Positions 37,645 through 46,307 of a DNA stretch of 64,000 nucleotides are shown here, one piece after another. The number at the start of each line of letters is the position of its first letter. Position 1 is the first letter of the stretch. This DNA comes from Paradevosia shaoguanensis (lineage in GTDB: Bacteria > Pseudomonadota > Alphaproteobacteria > Rhizobiales > Devosiaceae): contig NZ_CP068983.1 in the NCBI RefSeq assembly GCF_016801025.1, positions 3,588,501 through 3,652,500 of the forward strand, in the 5' to 3' direction. The position numbers and the translations under genes are program-made. The notes beneath the pieces were generated by a model. That model searched no databases. It was not told the origin of the DNA and was given only the letters and a program-made list of their open reading frames with translations.

Positions 37645-38286
37645 TCAGGAATAGCGTTCTTCAAGCCAGGGATCGGCGTGGTTGTGATAGCCACGCACTT
37701 CCCAGAAGCCCAACTGATCCTCTGATGCAAAGTCGATGCGCCGGATCCACTTGGCGCTCTTCCAGAAATAAAGATGCGGTACGACCACCCGTACCGGGCC
37801 GCCATGCTCGAGCGTGAGCGGTTCGCCCTGCCAGGAATGGACCAGCATGGCGTCCGGGCTGGCAAAATCGGACAGCGCCATATTGGTCGTGTAGCCATCA
37901 TTGCTCGTGAAGAGCACGAAAGTCGCTTCGGGGCGCGGCTGCGCCATTTCGATGAGGTGGTGGGTCGAGATGCCTTCCCAAAGGTTGTCGTAGCGCGACC
38001 AGGTTGTGACGCAGTGGATGTCGGTGGTCTTCTCCACCTGCGGCTGCGCCGCGAACGTTGCCCAGTCCCAGGAGAAGGGGTTGTCGACTACGCCGCCCAC
38101 GTCGAGCCGCCAGCGTTCGCGCGGCACGTTCGGCGTCTGGCCGAGGTCGAGCACCGGCCAGTTGTTGACGAGGTGCTGGCCGGGCGGCAGGCGCTCGGTT
38201 TCGGGGCGACTGGTATGGCCGGTGAGGAACTTGCCGGATTGGGCCCAGAGCTGCTTGGTGCGGGTAAGCTTGGTGTCGTCAGCCAT
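37645..38286 (-). CDS. Sulfite oxidase-like molybdopterin oxidoreductase
   Basis: 213-aa protein of the sulfite oxidase/YedY fold. The molybdenum-ligating cysteine is Cys92 in DIHCVTTWSRYDN, followed by WEGIS, and the cofactor-binding GGPVRVVVPHLYFWKSAKW. There is no signal peptide or twin-arginine motif, so it seems cytoplasmic, unlike MsrP/YedY, and no membrane partner (YedZ) is adjacent. Such short proteins are common in alphaproteobacteria and their substrate is unknown. Confidence 0.88.
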   Translation of the reverse strand: MADDTKLTRTKQLWAQSGKFLTGHTSRPETERLPPGQHLVNNWPVLDLGQTPNVPRERWRLDVGGVVDNPFSWDWATFAAQPQVEKTTDIHCVTTWSRYDNLWEGISTHHLIEMAQPRPEATFVLFTSNDGYTTNMALSDFASPDAMLVHSWQGEPLTLEHGGPVRVVVPHLYFWKSAKWIRRIDFASEDQLGFWEVRGYHNHADPWLEERYS

Positions 38287-38372
38287 GTCGGGCTCCTTTG
38301 AGCGCGATTATCACCTGTTCCGGACCGTTTTCACCACAAATATGAACGAGAAATGAAGGCGATCCCAACGAC

Positions 38373-39188
38373 ATGTTTGCTTCCGAGCCCGGGCATGTGT
38401 CATTGGAAGCGGCGCCGCACGGCTTTTGGACGCGGCTGGAGGTTGTTTTGGCGAAGCTGGCTTTTGTGATCCCCGCCTATAACGAGCAGGCCCTGATCGG
38501 CCAGTGCGTGGAATCCGTGCTCAAGGAAGTCAAGCGCTCGGGCGCCGATGTCGAAATCGTCGTCGTCAACAATGCCTCGACCGATCGCACCAAGGAAATC
38601 GCGCAGAGCTATGAAGGCGTGACGGTGGTCGATGAGACCAAGAAGGGCCTTGTCCACGCCCGCCATGCGGGCTTTGAGGCGACGACCGCCGAGCTTGTCG
38701 CCAATATCGACTCCGACACCATGGTCCCCGAGGGCTGGATCACCACCGTTCTCACCGAATTCGAGCGCAATCCCAAGCTCGTGGCGCTGAGCGGACCCTA
38801 TATCTACTACGATCTGTCGGCCTGGAACCGCTTCCTTGTCCGGCTCTTCTACTACGTGTCGTATTTCGTCTATCTCATCGCCAAGCTCTTCCGCGTCGGC
38901 GCCATGATCCAGGGCGGCAATTTCGTGCTCAAGCGCGCGGCCTGGCTGCAGGCCGGTGGTTTCGACACCTCCATCGCCTTCTACGGCGAGGATACCGACG
39001 TTGCCGTGCGCATGAGCAAGGTCGGTCCGGTCAAGTGGACCTTCCGTCTGCCGATGCTCACGTCCGGCCGCCGCCTCGAAAAGGAAGGCGTTGTCCGCAC
39101 CGGCGCGACCTATGTGCTGAATTTCTTCTGGGTCACGTTCGTCGGGCGTCCGAAGACCAAGGAATACACGGACATTCGTCCGCACTAA
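38373..39188 (+). CDS. Family 2 glycosyltransferase
   Basis: 271 aa. GT-A fold: LAFVIPAYNEQALIGQCVESVL (about 29-50), nucleotide-binding VVNNASTDRTKEIA, the DxD-type NIDSDTMVPEGWI, and later IQGGNFVLKRAAWLQAGGFD with FYGEDTDVAVRMS. A hydrophobic stretch FYYVSYFVYLIAKLF suggests membrane contact. The conserved start of the domain at VLAKLAFVIPAYNE leaves a 26-residue lead of doubtful reality; a TTG at about 38450 could be the true start. Sugar donor and acceptor unknown; no polysaccharide cluster is adjacent. Confidence 0.87.
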   Translation: MFASEPGHVSLEAAPHGFWTRLEVVLAKLAFVIPAYNEQALIGQCVESVLKEVKRSGADVEIVVVNNASTDRTKEIAQSYEGVTVVDETKKGLVHARHAGFEATTAELVANIDSDTMVPEGWITTVLTEFERNPKLVALSGPYIYYDLSAWNRFLVRLFYYVSYFVYLIAKLFRVGAMIQGGNFVLKRAAWLQAGGFDTSIAFYGEDTDVAVRMSKVGPVKWTFRLPMLTSGRRLEKEGVVRTGATYVLNFFWVTFVGRPKTKEYTDIRPH

Positions 39189-39195
39189 TTCCCCA

Positions 39196-39831
39196 CTACC
39201 AGCCGCAGGCCTCGCGGATGGGCGTGATCGCCTTGGTCAGCCCCGCCAGGTCGAACTCGGCCGAGAATTTGGGTCCGGAGCTCGGCGTTGCCGAGACCTT
39301 GACCTTGTTGGCCGCCATGAGCTGCTTGATCACGGGGATGGATTTGTTCCCCGAGAGGCTCATCTGGCTGTCATAGCCGCCCACATCGTATTTCTCGGCC
39401 TTGCTGCCGTCATAGCTGGCTTCCAGCACGCGCCCTTCGCTGCTCATGTAGCGGCCGGGAAACCAGAAGCTGATGCTGGTATTGGCGCCCGCGCAACTGA
39501 TCGTCAGCTTGGCTGACTGGTCGCTGTCGGTCATCGGTTCGGGCGAGATATTGGTCAGCGTCATGAAGACGCCCTTGCCGGTGGGCGAGGGGGCGGTGGT
39601 GAGCGGCCAGCCTTCGACGAGCTGCTCATCGAGCGTTACCACCTTGGCCGGTGGTGGTGCGGAAGGATCGACGCCCGGCACGCCGGTGCGGAACACCAGA
39701 TCGTAGCAGAGCAGGCGCTTGGCCTCGTCGTCGATCCGGGCGCAGCTTTGGCCTGTGGCCGCCGGCTGGGCCAGGGCAGGGGCCGCGGCGAATACCGGAA
39801 TGAGTGCCAGAAGGGCTAAAGTCCTCGTCAA
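39196..39831 (-). CDS. Secreted VasI/TagO-like protein
   Basis: 211 aa from TTG 39831, preceded by GGGGGC; upstream codons to 40044 are not protein-like. Signal peptide RTLALLALIPVFAAAPALA. The mature part opens QSCARIDDEAKRLLCYDLV, with Cys30 and Cys42, the spacing and DEAKRLxCYD pattern seen in VasI/TagO proteins linked to type VI secretion. Then PEPMTDSDQSAKLTISC, SFWFPGRYM and an ending PIREAC. No T6SS genes were found in this window, so a role in T6SS is doubtful; many rhizobial genomes have stand-alone members. Ends 7 nt from the convergent glycosyltransferase gene. Confidence 0.65.
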   Translation of the reverse strand: MTRTLALLALIPVFAAAPALAQPAATGQSCARIDDEAKRLLCYDLVFRTGVPGVDPSAPPPAKVVTLDEQLVEGWPLTTAPSPTGKGVFMTLTNISPEPMTDSDQSAKLTISCAGANTSISFWFPGRYMSSEGRVLEASYDGSKAEKYDVGGYDSQMSLSGNKSIPVIKQLMAANKVKVSATPSSGPKFSAEFDLAGLTKAITPIREACGW

Positions 39832-40015
39832 TGCAATGCCCCCGATTGGTCGCGCCCCGCGCTTGTAGCGCGGAAGCGAGCTTCCCCTAAGCGCCAAATT
39901 AGTCCGATTTTGTGACCGGCGTCTGCTGCCATGACCGGAACATTCGGTCGCGGCGGGTATTGTTGCCTGGCCTATTGGTCCCCATGTGAGGGGAGTTCTC
40001 AAGGAGGATCGCACG

Positions 40016-40555
40016 ATGTTGAGCAGGGAAGACCGCAACGCCATCGAGGGCCTTTTCGACAGGCTCGCCCGCGTGGAGCGCGAAGGCGCACACCGCGATC
40101 CGGAGGCCGAGGCCCTGATCCGCCAGGAAATTGCTCGAGCCCCGAACTCGGCCTACTACATGGCCCAGACCATTGTGGTCCAGGAACAGGCGCTCGAAGC
40201 GGCCGAGCGTCGCATCGAGGACTTGCAGCGCCAGCTTGGCGGCCATCTCCAGCCGCAGCGCCGTAACCCATGGGATCGCAGCCAGGACGATTACACCGAC
40301 CGTCGCCAGCAGCAGGGCGGTTTGGGTGGCGGTGGCGGCGGGTTTCTCGCAGGTGCGGCCCAGACGGCGCTTGGCGTTGCCGGCGGCGTGCTCCTCGGCA
40401 ACATGATCGGTGGACTCTTCTCGTCCACCCCGGCGCAGGCCGAAGAATTCGATCCGGGCCAGGATCAGCAGGACCAGAATCTCGATGCCGGCCAGGACGA
40501 TGGCGGCAACGACGACGACATGTTCGGCGGCTTCGACACCGGCGGAGATTTCTGA
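40016..40555 (+). CDS. DUF2076 domain protein
   Basis: 179 aa from ATG 40016 with AAGGAGG (40001-40007). The N-terminal helical half matches DUF2076: DRNAIEGLFDRLARVE, DPEAEALIRQEIARAPNSAYYMAQTIVVQE and EAAERRIEDLQRQL. Then a glycine-rich hydrophobic segment (GVLLGNMIGGLF) and an acidic, Asp/Gln-rich tail ending DTGGDF. The family is periplasm- or membrane-associated and of unknown function. Confidence 0.88.
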   Translation: MLSREDRNAIEGLFDRLARVEREGAHRDPEAEALIRQEIARAPNSAYYMAQTIVVQEQALEAAERRIEDLQRQLGGHLQPQRRNPWDRSQDDYTDRRQQQGGLGGGGGGFLAGAAQTALGVAGGVLLGNMIGGLFSSTPAQAEEFDPGQDQQDQNLDAGQDDGGNDDDMFGGFDTGGDF

Positions 40556-40651
40556 CGCCGCTCAGAGGGGCCGCCGTTCGTCCCCCTCATAACCCCAGTT
40601 GACTCCTCCCGCCGATCCGCGTTCGCTCGCAAGAGGTTGGAGTGATCGCAT

Positions 40652-41662
40652 ATGACGCTGGTTCCGGTATCCGAGGCGCGTGCCAAGGCTGAAGAGGCCT
40701 TGCTGAAAGCCGGCGCGGACCCAGACAATGCTGCCCTCCAGGCCGATCTCCTCATCGAGGCCGAGTTGCGCGGCGTTCCTTCGCACGGTCTGCTACGGCT
40801 CGAACGCCTTATCCGCCGCATCGGCAACGGCGCCATCGACCCGCGCACCAGGGGCCGGCACGATTGGCGCGGCGACGGCCTCCTTCACGTCGATGGCCAG
40901 AATGGACTCGGCCCCGTCGTCGCCCGCGCTGCGCTCGACGCCATATCCGAGCGCGCACGCCGCCTCGGTGTCGCGGCCGCTGCGATTGTCGGCAGCAATC
41001 ACATCGGCATGCTGTCCTATTACGTCGAGACCATTGCCACCCAAGGGCAGGTGGCTATCGCGCTCACCACCAGCGAGGCGCTGGTGCATCCTTATGGCGG
41101 CCGCACGGCGCTCCTTGGCACCAACCCGATCGCCATCGGTGTGCCCACGAGCAATGGCCCCTTCGTCATCGATCTGGCGACCAGCCTTGTCTCCATGGGC
41201 GAGATCCATGACCGCGCCCATCGCGGCCAGCCGATACCCGAGGGCTGGGCGCTCGATGCGGAGGGCGAGCCCACTACCGATCCGGAAAAGGCCAAGCATG
41301 GCGCCATCGCGCCCTTTGGCGGCGCCAAGGGCTATGCGCTCGGCCTCGCCTTCGAGCTCATGGTGTCCTCGCTCGCCGGCGCTGCTCTCGGGCGCGATGT
41401 GCGCGGCACGCTGGACGACACGGCCTTCTGCAACAAGGGCGACCTCTTCATCGTTATCGAGGGCAATAGCGGACAGGGGGAGGCGCTTTCGCGCTATCTC
41501 GACCTGATCCGCCAGACCCCGCCCGAGGCGGGCTACGAACGCGTGCTCATTCCCAATGAACGCGCACTGGCGCAGCGGGCGGAAAGGCTCGAAACGGGCT
41601 TGCCAATCGCCGATGCAGTCTGGAACGCTGTGCTCAAGCTAAGCGAGGAGGGAAAGCCATGA
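40652..41662 (+). CDS. Ldh family (malate/L-lactate/sulfolactate-type) dehydrogenase
   Basis: 336-aa NAD(P)-dependent oxidoreductase of the YbiC/ComC/MdcD fold. Features: LRGVPSHGLLRLERL (catalytic His), NGLGPVVA, AAAIVGSNHIGMLSYYVE, LGTNPIAIGVPT, and APFGGAKGYALGLAFELMVS. Members act on 2-hydroxy acids or cyclic imines; the substrate is not fixed by sequence. First gene of a coupled operon (4-nt overlap with the iron alcohol dehydrogenase), followed by an aldehyde dehydrogenase, so a hydroxyacid to aldehyde to acid route is likely. Confidence 0.87.
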   Translation: MTLVPVSEARAKAEEALLKAGADPDNAALQADLLIEAELRGVPSHGLLRLERLIRRIGNGAIDPRTRGRHDWRGDGLLHVDGQNGLGPVVARAALDAISERARRLGVAAAAIVGSNHIGMLSYYVETIATQGQVAIALTTSEALVHPYGGRTALLGTNPIAIGVPTSNGPFVIDLATSLVSMGEIHDRAHRGQPIPEGWALDAEGEPTTDPEKAKHGAIAPFGGAKGYALGLAFELMVSSLAGAALGRDVRGTLDDTAFCNKGDLFIVIEGNSGQGEALSRYLDLIRQTPPEAGYERVLIPNERALAQRAERLETGLPIADAVWNAVLKLSEEGKP

Positions 41663-42903
41663 GCCTGTTTGCTGCGGCCCGGGCGCCGCGTCATGTGGTT
41701 TTCGGTCGAGGACAGCGCGCCGCTGTAGCCGGTTATGCCCGCGACCTGGGCAATCGCGCGCTGATCTGCACGGATGAACGCCTTGGCGGGAGCCGCGAGT
41801 TGGCCGAGCTGGTCGACTCCCTGGCAGTCGCCGGCATCGAGAGCGTCGTTTTCGATCGCACCCTCCCGGAAGTGCCGCTTTCCTCCATCGACCGCTGCGT
41901 TGAGGCCGGCCGTGCCTTCGGTCCGGACATGGTGATCGGCCTGGGCGGCGGCAGTTGCCTCGATATCGCCAAGGCCGCCTCGCTCATGCTCGCCCATGGC
42001 GGCTCGATCCGCGATTACTACGGCGAGTTCAAGGTGCCCGGGCCGGTGCTGCCCATCATCGCCATTCCCACTACGGCCGGAACCGGATCGGAGGCGACGC
42101 CGGTGGCCGTGGTGGCCGATACCGAACGCACTCTCAAGGTCGGCATCGCCAGCCCTCATCTCATCCCGCATGTCGCCATCTGCGACCCCGAACTCACCTA
42201 TTCGGCACCCTCCGGCCTCGCGGCCGTCGCTGGTGCCGATGCGATGGTCCACGCCATCGAGGCCTATACCGCTATCCGGCGCGATCCCGTGCCGGGCATC
42301 ACGCAGGAGCATGTCTTCCTCGGCAAGAATGCCATCAGCGACAGCTACGCGCTTCTCGCCATCGCCCATCTCGGCCAGAGCCTCGAGCGCGCCGTCAAGG
42401 ATGCCACCGACCACGAAGCCCGCGATGGCGTGATGTTCGGTGCACTGGCCGCCGGCATGGCCTTCGGCGTTGCGGGGTGCTCGGCCGCCCATGCCATCCA
42501 ATATCCTGTCGGCGCCTCGACACACACGACTCACGGGGCGGGCGTTGCGTGCCTCTTGCCCTATGCGATGGAATACAATCTCCCCGCCGCCACGCCGGAA
42601 ATGGCGCGTGTCGCCGATGCCCTCGGCCTGCCGCCCACGGAAGGCGGACAGGTCGAGCGCGCATACGCCGCTATCGACGCGATCGCGCGCCTCTTCGGCG
42701 TCATCGGCATCCCCAAGAGCCTGCGTCTTCTGGGGCTACGCGAGGACAAGCTGGGTTGGGTCGCCGAGCAGTCCCTGGGCGCAACGCGGCTGGTCAAGAA
42801 CAACCCGCGCCTGCTCGATCTCGAGGCGATGACCACCATCGTCGGCACTGCTTTCTCCGGCGACCGTCTTGGCCTGCGCCGCCAGATCGCGCTGGAGGCC
42901 TGA
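41659..42903 (+). CDS. Iron-containing alcohol dehydrogenase
   Basis: 414 aa. GGGSCLDIAKAASLM is the nucleotide-binding loop, IPTTAGTGSEAT the second signature, and the metal ligands are the Asp and His in AGADAMVHAIEAY and His residues in AHAIQYPVGASTHTTHGAG. Family members oxidise alcohols such as 1,2-propanediol, 4-hydroxybutyrate or maleylacetate-type substrates. Start overlaps the previous gene by 4 nt (ATGA); the next starts 3 nt after its stop. Confidence 0.9.
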   Translation: MSLFAAARAPRHVVFGRGQRAAVAGYARDLGNRALICTDERLGGSRELAELVDSLAVAGIESVVFDRTLPEVPLSSIDRCVEAGRAFGPDMVIGLGGGSCLDIAKAASLMLAHGGSIRDYYGEFKVPGPVLPIIAIPTTAGTGSEATPVAVVADTERTLKVGIASPHLIPHVAICDPELTYSAPSGLAAVAGADAMVHAIEAYTAIRRDPVPGITQEHVFLGKNAISDSYALLAIAHLGQSLERAVKDATDHEARDGVMFGALAAGMAFGVAGCSAAHAIQYPVGASTHTTHGAGVACLLPYAMEYNLPAATPEMARVADALGLPPTEGGQVERAYAAIDAIARLFGVIGIPKSLRLLGLREDKLGWVAEQSLGATRLVKNNPRLLDLEAMTTIVGTAFSGDRLGLRRQIALEA

Positions 42904-42905
42904 CC

Positions 42906-44381
42906 ATGCTCGATCTGCCCGGCGCACTTTCCGACAGCGGTCTCGCCGCAGCCATACGCACCGACCTCCTCATTGGCGGCAAATGGCGCGATGGCAGCGA
43001 GGGTGGCCGTATCGACGTCCTTGATCCATCGACTGGCAAGGTCATCACCTCCGTCGCCAACGCGACCATCGGCGACGGCATGGCAGCCGTTGCCGCCGCT
43101 CATGAGGCAGGCCCGAAATGGGCTGCCGTAGCGCCGCGGCAGCGCGCCGAAATCCTGCGCCGCTGCTTCACGCTCATGACCGAGCGCGCCGAAACGTTCG
43201 CGCAGCTCATCAGCCTCGAAAATGGCAAGGCCATGCCCGATGCGCGCGGCGAGGTTGCCTATGCCGCCGAGTTCTTCCGCTGGTTCTCCGAAGAAGCCGT
43301 ACGGCTCGTCGGCGAAGTCAGCGTGGCTCCTGGTGGCGCCTATCGCATTCTCGTCGAGCACCAGCCGATTGGCGTTTCGGTGCTGGTGACGCCGTGGAAT
43401 TTCCCCGCGGCCATGGCTACCCGCAAGCTCGCGCCGGCGCTGGCCGCCGGCTGCACCTGCATTCTTAAGCCGGCGACCGAGACTCCGCTCACTGCCTATG
43501 CGATGGCGGCGCTGATGGAAGAGGCGGGTGTGCCGCCCGGTGTCGTCAATGTCCTCACCACCTCGCGTTCCGGCCCGCTGGTGAGCGCGATGCTGCACGA
43601 TCCGCGCGTGCGAAAACTCTCCTTCACCGGCTCGACGCAGGTTGGTCGCACATTGCTCAAGGAAGCGGCAGACAGCGTCATTTCCTGCTCGATGGAACTG
43701 GGTGGTAATGCGCCATTCGTCGTTTTCGACGATGCCGATCTCGAAAAGGCGCTCGATGGCGCCATGGTCGCCAAGATGCGTAATGGAGGCGAAGCCTGCA
43801 CCGCCGCCAATCGCTTCCTTGTGCAGAAAGGCATTGCCGAAGCGTTTTCGCGCGGGCTGGCCGAGCGCATGCGTGCGCTGGCCATGGGGCCGGGTTATGA
43901 TGCTGCGTCGCAGGTGGGACCCATGATCAACCGCGCAGCGGTCGAGCGGATCGATTCCTGGGTGCGCGAAGCCGCCTCAGAAGGCGCGAAAATTCTCACC
44001 GGCGGCGAGGCCGATCTTTCGTCCGGCTTCTACTATTCACCGACAGTGATCTCAGGCGTCCGCGATGGCGCGAAACTGCTCAGTGACGAGATTTTCGGGC
44101 CGGTTGCGCCGATCACGATCTTCGAAACTGTGGATGAAGCCGTCGCACTGGCCAATCGGACAGAATATGGACTCATTGCATATGTTTACACGGAAGACCT
44201 GAAGAAGGGCTTGCAGGTTTCCGAGCGCATCGAGGCCGGCATGGTCGGTCTCAATCGCGGCCTAGTTTCCGATCCGGCAGCGCCGTTTGGTGGTGTCAAG
44301 CAGAGCGGGCTAGGCCGCGAGGGCGGGCACCACGGCATCATGGAATTCTGCGAGATCAAGTACATCGCGACGAGTTGGTAG
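42906..44381 (+). CDS. gabD: NAD(P)-dependent succinate-semialdehyde-type dehydrogenase
   Basis: 491 aa from ATG 42906. Aldehyde dehydrogenase motifs: VLVTPWNFPAAMATRKLAPA, FTGSTQVGR, general base Glu264 in MELGGNAPFVVF, nucleophile Cys298 in NGGEACTAANRFL, and DEIFGPVAP. The overall pattern is closest to succinate/glutarate semialdehyde dehydrogenases, so gabD is tentative. The operon context fits oxidation of an aldehyde produced by the iron alcohol dehydrogenase. A frame reading straight upstream through the previous gene is a GC-rich shadow, not a fusion. Confidence 0.87.
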   Translation: MLDLPGALSDSGLAAAIRTDLLIGGKWRDGSEGGRIDVLDPSTGKVITSVANATIGDGMAAVAAAHEAGPKWAAVAPRQRAEILRRCFTLMTERAETFAQLISLENGKAMPDARGEVAYAAEFFRWFSEEAVRLVGEVSVAPGGAYRILVEHQPIGVSVLVTPWNFPAAMATRKLAPALAAGCTCILKPATETPLTAYAMAALMEEAGVPPGVVNVLTTSRSGPLVSAMLHDPRVRKLSFTGSTQVGRTLLKEAADSVISCSMELGGNAPFVVFDDADLEKALDGAMVAKMRNGGEACTAANRFLVQKGIAEAFSRGLAERMRALAMGPGYDAASQVGPMINRAAVERIDSWVREAASEGAKILTGGEADLSSGFYYSPTVISGVRDGAKLLSDEIFGPVAPITIFETVDEAVALANRTEYGLIAYVYTEDLKKGLQVSERIEAGMVGLNRGLVSDPAAPFGGVKQSGLGREGGHHGIMEFCEIKYIATSW

Positions 44382-44393
44382 CAGGAGTTTCGC

Positions 44394-45086
44394 GTGGGTT
44401 GGTGGAAGAACCTCGATCCGGTCGAGCGCTGGATGATGCTCGGTCTGGGCAGCGTAGCGGCGCTGGTCGCGCTCTTCCTGCGTATCGCCAGTGAGGTCGG
44501 CGAGGGCGAGACCACGACCTTCGATAACAGCGTCCTTATGGCCTTCCGCGTCCCCGGACATCCCAGTGAGCCGATCGGCCCCGCCTGGGTGCAGGAAATG
44601 GCGCGCGACCTCACGGCGCTCGGCTCATTCGCTGTGCTCGGCCTGCTGGTCGCCGGGGTAGTGCTGTTCCTCCTGCTCTCAAACAAGCGTGGCAGGGCGC
44701 TCTTTGTCCTCGTCTCCGTTCTCGGTGGCACCGCGATCTCAACCATCCTCAAGATGAGCTATGACCGGCCGCGACCCGAGTTGACCGAAGTAGCGCGCGT
44801 CTTCACCGCCAGTTTCCCCTCCGGCCATTCCATGCTTTCGGCCGTTACGTTTCTAACGCTGGGCGCTCTGCTCTCGGAATTGCAGCCGCAGCGGCGGCTC
44901 AAAGTCTACTTCATTTCGGTGGCCGTTCTGCTCACCCTGATCGTTGGAATCAGCCGCCTTTACCTCGGCGTCCACTACCCGACGGATGTGCTCGCCGGGT
45001 GGGCGGCGGGTGCGGCTTGGGCAGCTTTATGCCTGGTTGTGGCAACATGGCTGCGCCGTCGCGGTAAGTTGCACGAAACCGCCTAA
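44394..45086 (+). CDS. PAP2-family phosphatase
   Basis: 230-aa membrane protein. Three-part lipid phosphatase signature: KMSYDRPRPE (about 119-128), SFPSGHSMLSA and SRLYLGVHYPTDVLAGW. Six hydrophobic helices. May dephosphorylate undecaprenyl pyrophosphate or phosphatidic acid. It follows the aldehyde dehydrogenase after 12 nt, so it is probably cotranscribed, though functionally unrelated. GTG start with AGGAG upstream. Confidence 0.88.
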   Translation: MGWWKNLDPVERWMMLGLGSVAALVALFLRIASEVGEGETTTFDNSVLMAFRVPGHPSEPIGPAWVQEMARDLTALGSFAVLGLLVAGVVLFLLLSNKRGRALFVLVSVLGGTAISTILKMSYDRPRPELTEVARVFTASFPSGHSMLSAVTFLTLGALLSELQPQRRLKVYFISVAVLLTLIVGISRLYLGVHYPTDVLAGWAAGAAWAALCLVVATWLRRRGKLHETA

Positions 45087-45199
45087 AACGCTTGCGATTC
45101 AGGCTCGAAGGCCTACCGTCGAGTCGGCCGTAGGGACATGCGGCTGTCACATCGATCTGGTTCTTTCCCGCCCTCAAGAAAACGTTCACGGACACAGCC

Positions 45200-46015
45200 A
45201 TGACCACCGATCGCCTCGGCCCCGAAGCTTCATCCCAACTTGCCGAGATGGCGCGCATCGCCATGGCCGCCGGCGACATCGCCCGCAACTCGTTGCGCCG
45301 CTATTCGGCCGGCGAAATGGTGCACAAGAAGCCTCGCGATTTTCAGACCGAAGCTGACGTTGCCGTCGAGACTTTCATCGTCGGCGAACTCAGGAAAGCC
45401 TTCCCCGATCACGGCATCTGGGGCGAGGAGCAAGTTGGCAATACCGAGCAGCCTGCCGGCGCGCCGCGCTTCCTCATCGATCCGATCGATGGCACCACCA
45501 ATTTCGCCTGGGGCATCCCGCATTTCGGCATCGTCATCTCGCGAGAAATCGGCGGCGTGATCGACAAGGGCGTGGTCTACGACTGCATGCAGGACGAGCT
45601 GTTCTCGGCGGAGCAGGGGCAGGGCGCTTACCTCAACGGTCGCGCTATCCGCGCCACCAGCAACGCCGATCCGATCAACGCCGTGGTCGGGGCAGGCCTT
45701 CCCGTGCCCGGCCAGGTCAAATCGGTTCCGGTCGAAACCTATCACCACGCCCTGCGCCGCTTGATGGACACCACCTCCGGCGTCCGCCGCCTGGGCTCGG
45801 CCGCCATGTCCCTGGCCTATGTCGCCTGCGGCCGCCTCGACGGCTTCTTCGAAGACGGCCTCTCGCCGCTCGACTACGGCGCATCCGTGCTGATCGTGCG
45901 GGAAGCGGGCGGGGTGGTTACCGGGTTTAACGGTGCCCCGATCCCCGAAAGCGGTGCGATCCTCGCAGGTGGCGCGGCGATCCACCCGTGGCTGGTGGAA
46001 GGCTTCCGGTACTAG
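45200..46015 (+). CDS. Inositol monophosphatase family protein
   Basis: 271 aa. Metal-binding motifs: WGEEQVGN, FLIDPIDGTTNFAWGIPHFGI (Asp-Pro-Ile-Asp-Gly-Thr), and the C-terminal LSPLDYGASVLIVREAGG. Family covers inositol-1-phosphatase, SuhB and histidinol-phosphatase; the last (HisN) is also plausible. The 110-nt leader contains a GCTGTCAC that resembles half of a Pho box, but the second half is poor, so PhoB control is not claimed. Confidence 0.85.
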   Translation: MTTDRLGPEASSQLAEMARIAMAAGDIARNSLRRYSAGEMVHKKPRDFQTEADVAVETFIVGELRKAFPDHGIWGEEQVGNTEQPAGAPRFLIDPIDGTTNFAWGIPHFGIVISREIGGVIDKGVVYDCMQDELFSAEQGQGAYLNGRAIRATSNADPINAVVGAGLPVPGQVKSVPVETYHHALRRLMDTTSGVRRLGSAAMSLAYVACGRLDGFFEDGLSPLDYGASVLIVREAGGVVTGFNGAPIPESGAILAGGAAIHPWLVEGFRY

Positions 46016-46033
46016 GCTACCCACATTCCAATG

Positions 46034-46075
46034 CATCTTCCCCGGCTTTTGTCGGGGGCGGTGCGATTTACCATT
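46034..46075 (+). repeat. Repeat family B, degenerate partial copy
   Basis: CTTCCCCGGC..TTTGTCGGGGG followed by GGTGC and GAGTGG matches the first half of family B with several differences. It lies 50 bases from the complete copy. Confidence 0.5.
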
Positions 46076-46120
46076 GAGTGGGGTCTTAGGCTGACGCACG
46101 CCGAAGCCGTTTGTGCCCAA

Positions 46121-46238
46121 TCCCGCCCCGCCACTTACTTCCCCGGGCGAAGACCCGGGGCCTATTGCACCCGTCCCCCGAGTGGAGACATCCATGGGCC
46201 CCGGCTCTTCGGCCGGGGAAGATCGGGGTGGGGCGAGA
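46121..46238 (+). repeat. Repeat family B, copy 3
   Basis: Arms 46121-46146 and 46213-46238 pair at about 20 of 26 positions. The core reads GGGGCCTATTGCACCCG, CGAGTGGAGA and GGGCCCCGGCTCTTCGGCC, in the same orientation as the copy at 34207. Confidence 0.85.
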
Positions 46239-46307
46239 TGGCGGTAGGAATTGAGAATTGCTGCAACTAGAGGGGCGCCTACCCGCGCCCCGAAACGAAG
46301 CCGAGCC

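Larger units (their letters stand above)
46016..46307. other. Convergent intergenic region with repeat B copies
   Basis: Between the inositol phosphatase and GDPD genes. A truncated B copy (46034-46075) and a full one (46121-46238) fill it. No gene seen. Confidence 0.6.

Noticed and set aside
41955-44381. Apparent 808-codon frame joining the iron alcohol dehydrogenase region to the aldehyde dehydrogenase
   Set aside because: The first 317 codons lie in another frame of the iron alcohol dehydrogenase gene and are Arg/His/Pro-rich; the true aldehyde dehydrogenase starts at ATG 42906. Not a fusion.
45087-45199. Pho box upstream of the inositol phosphatase
   Set aside because: One half-site resembles CTGTCAC, but the expected second half 11 nt on does not match.
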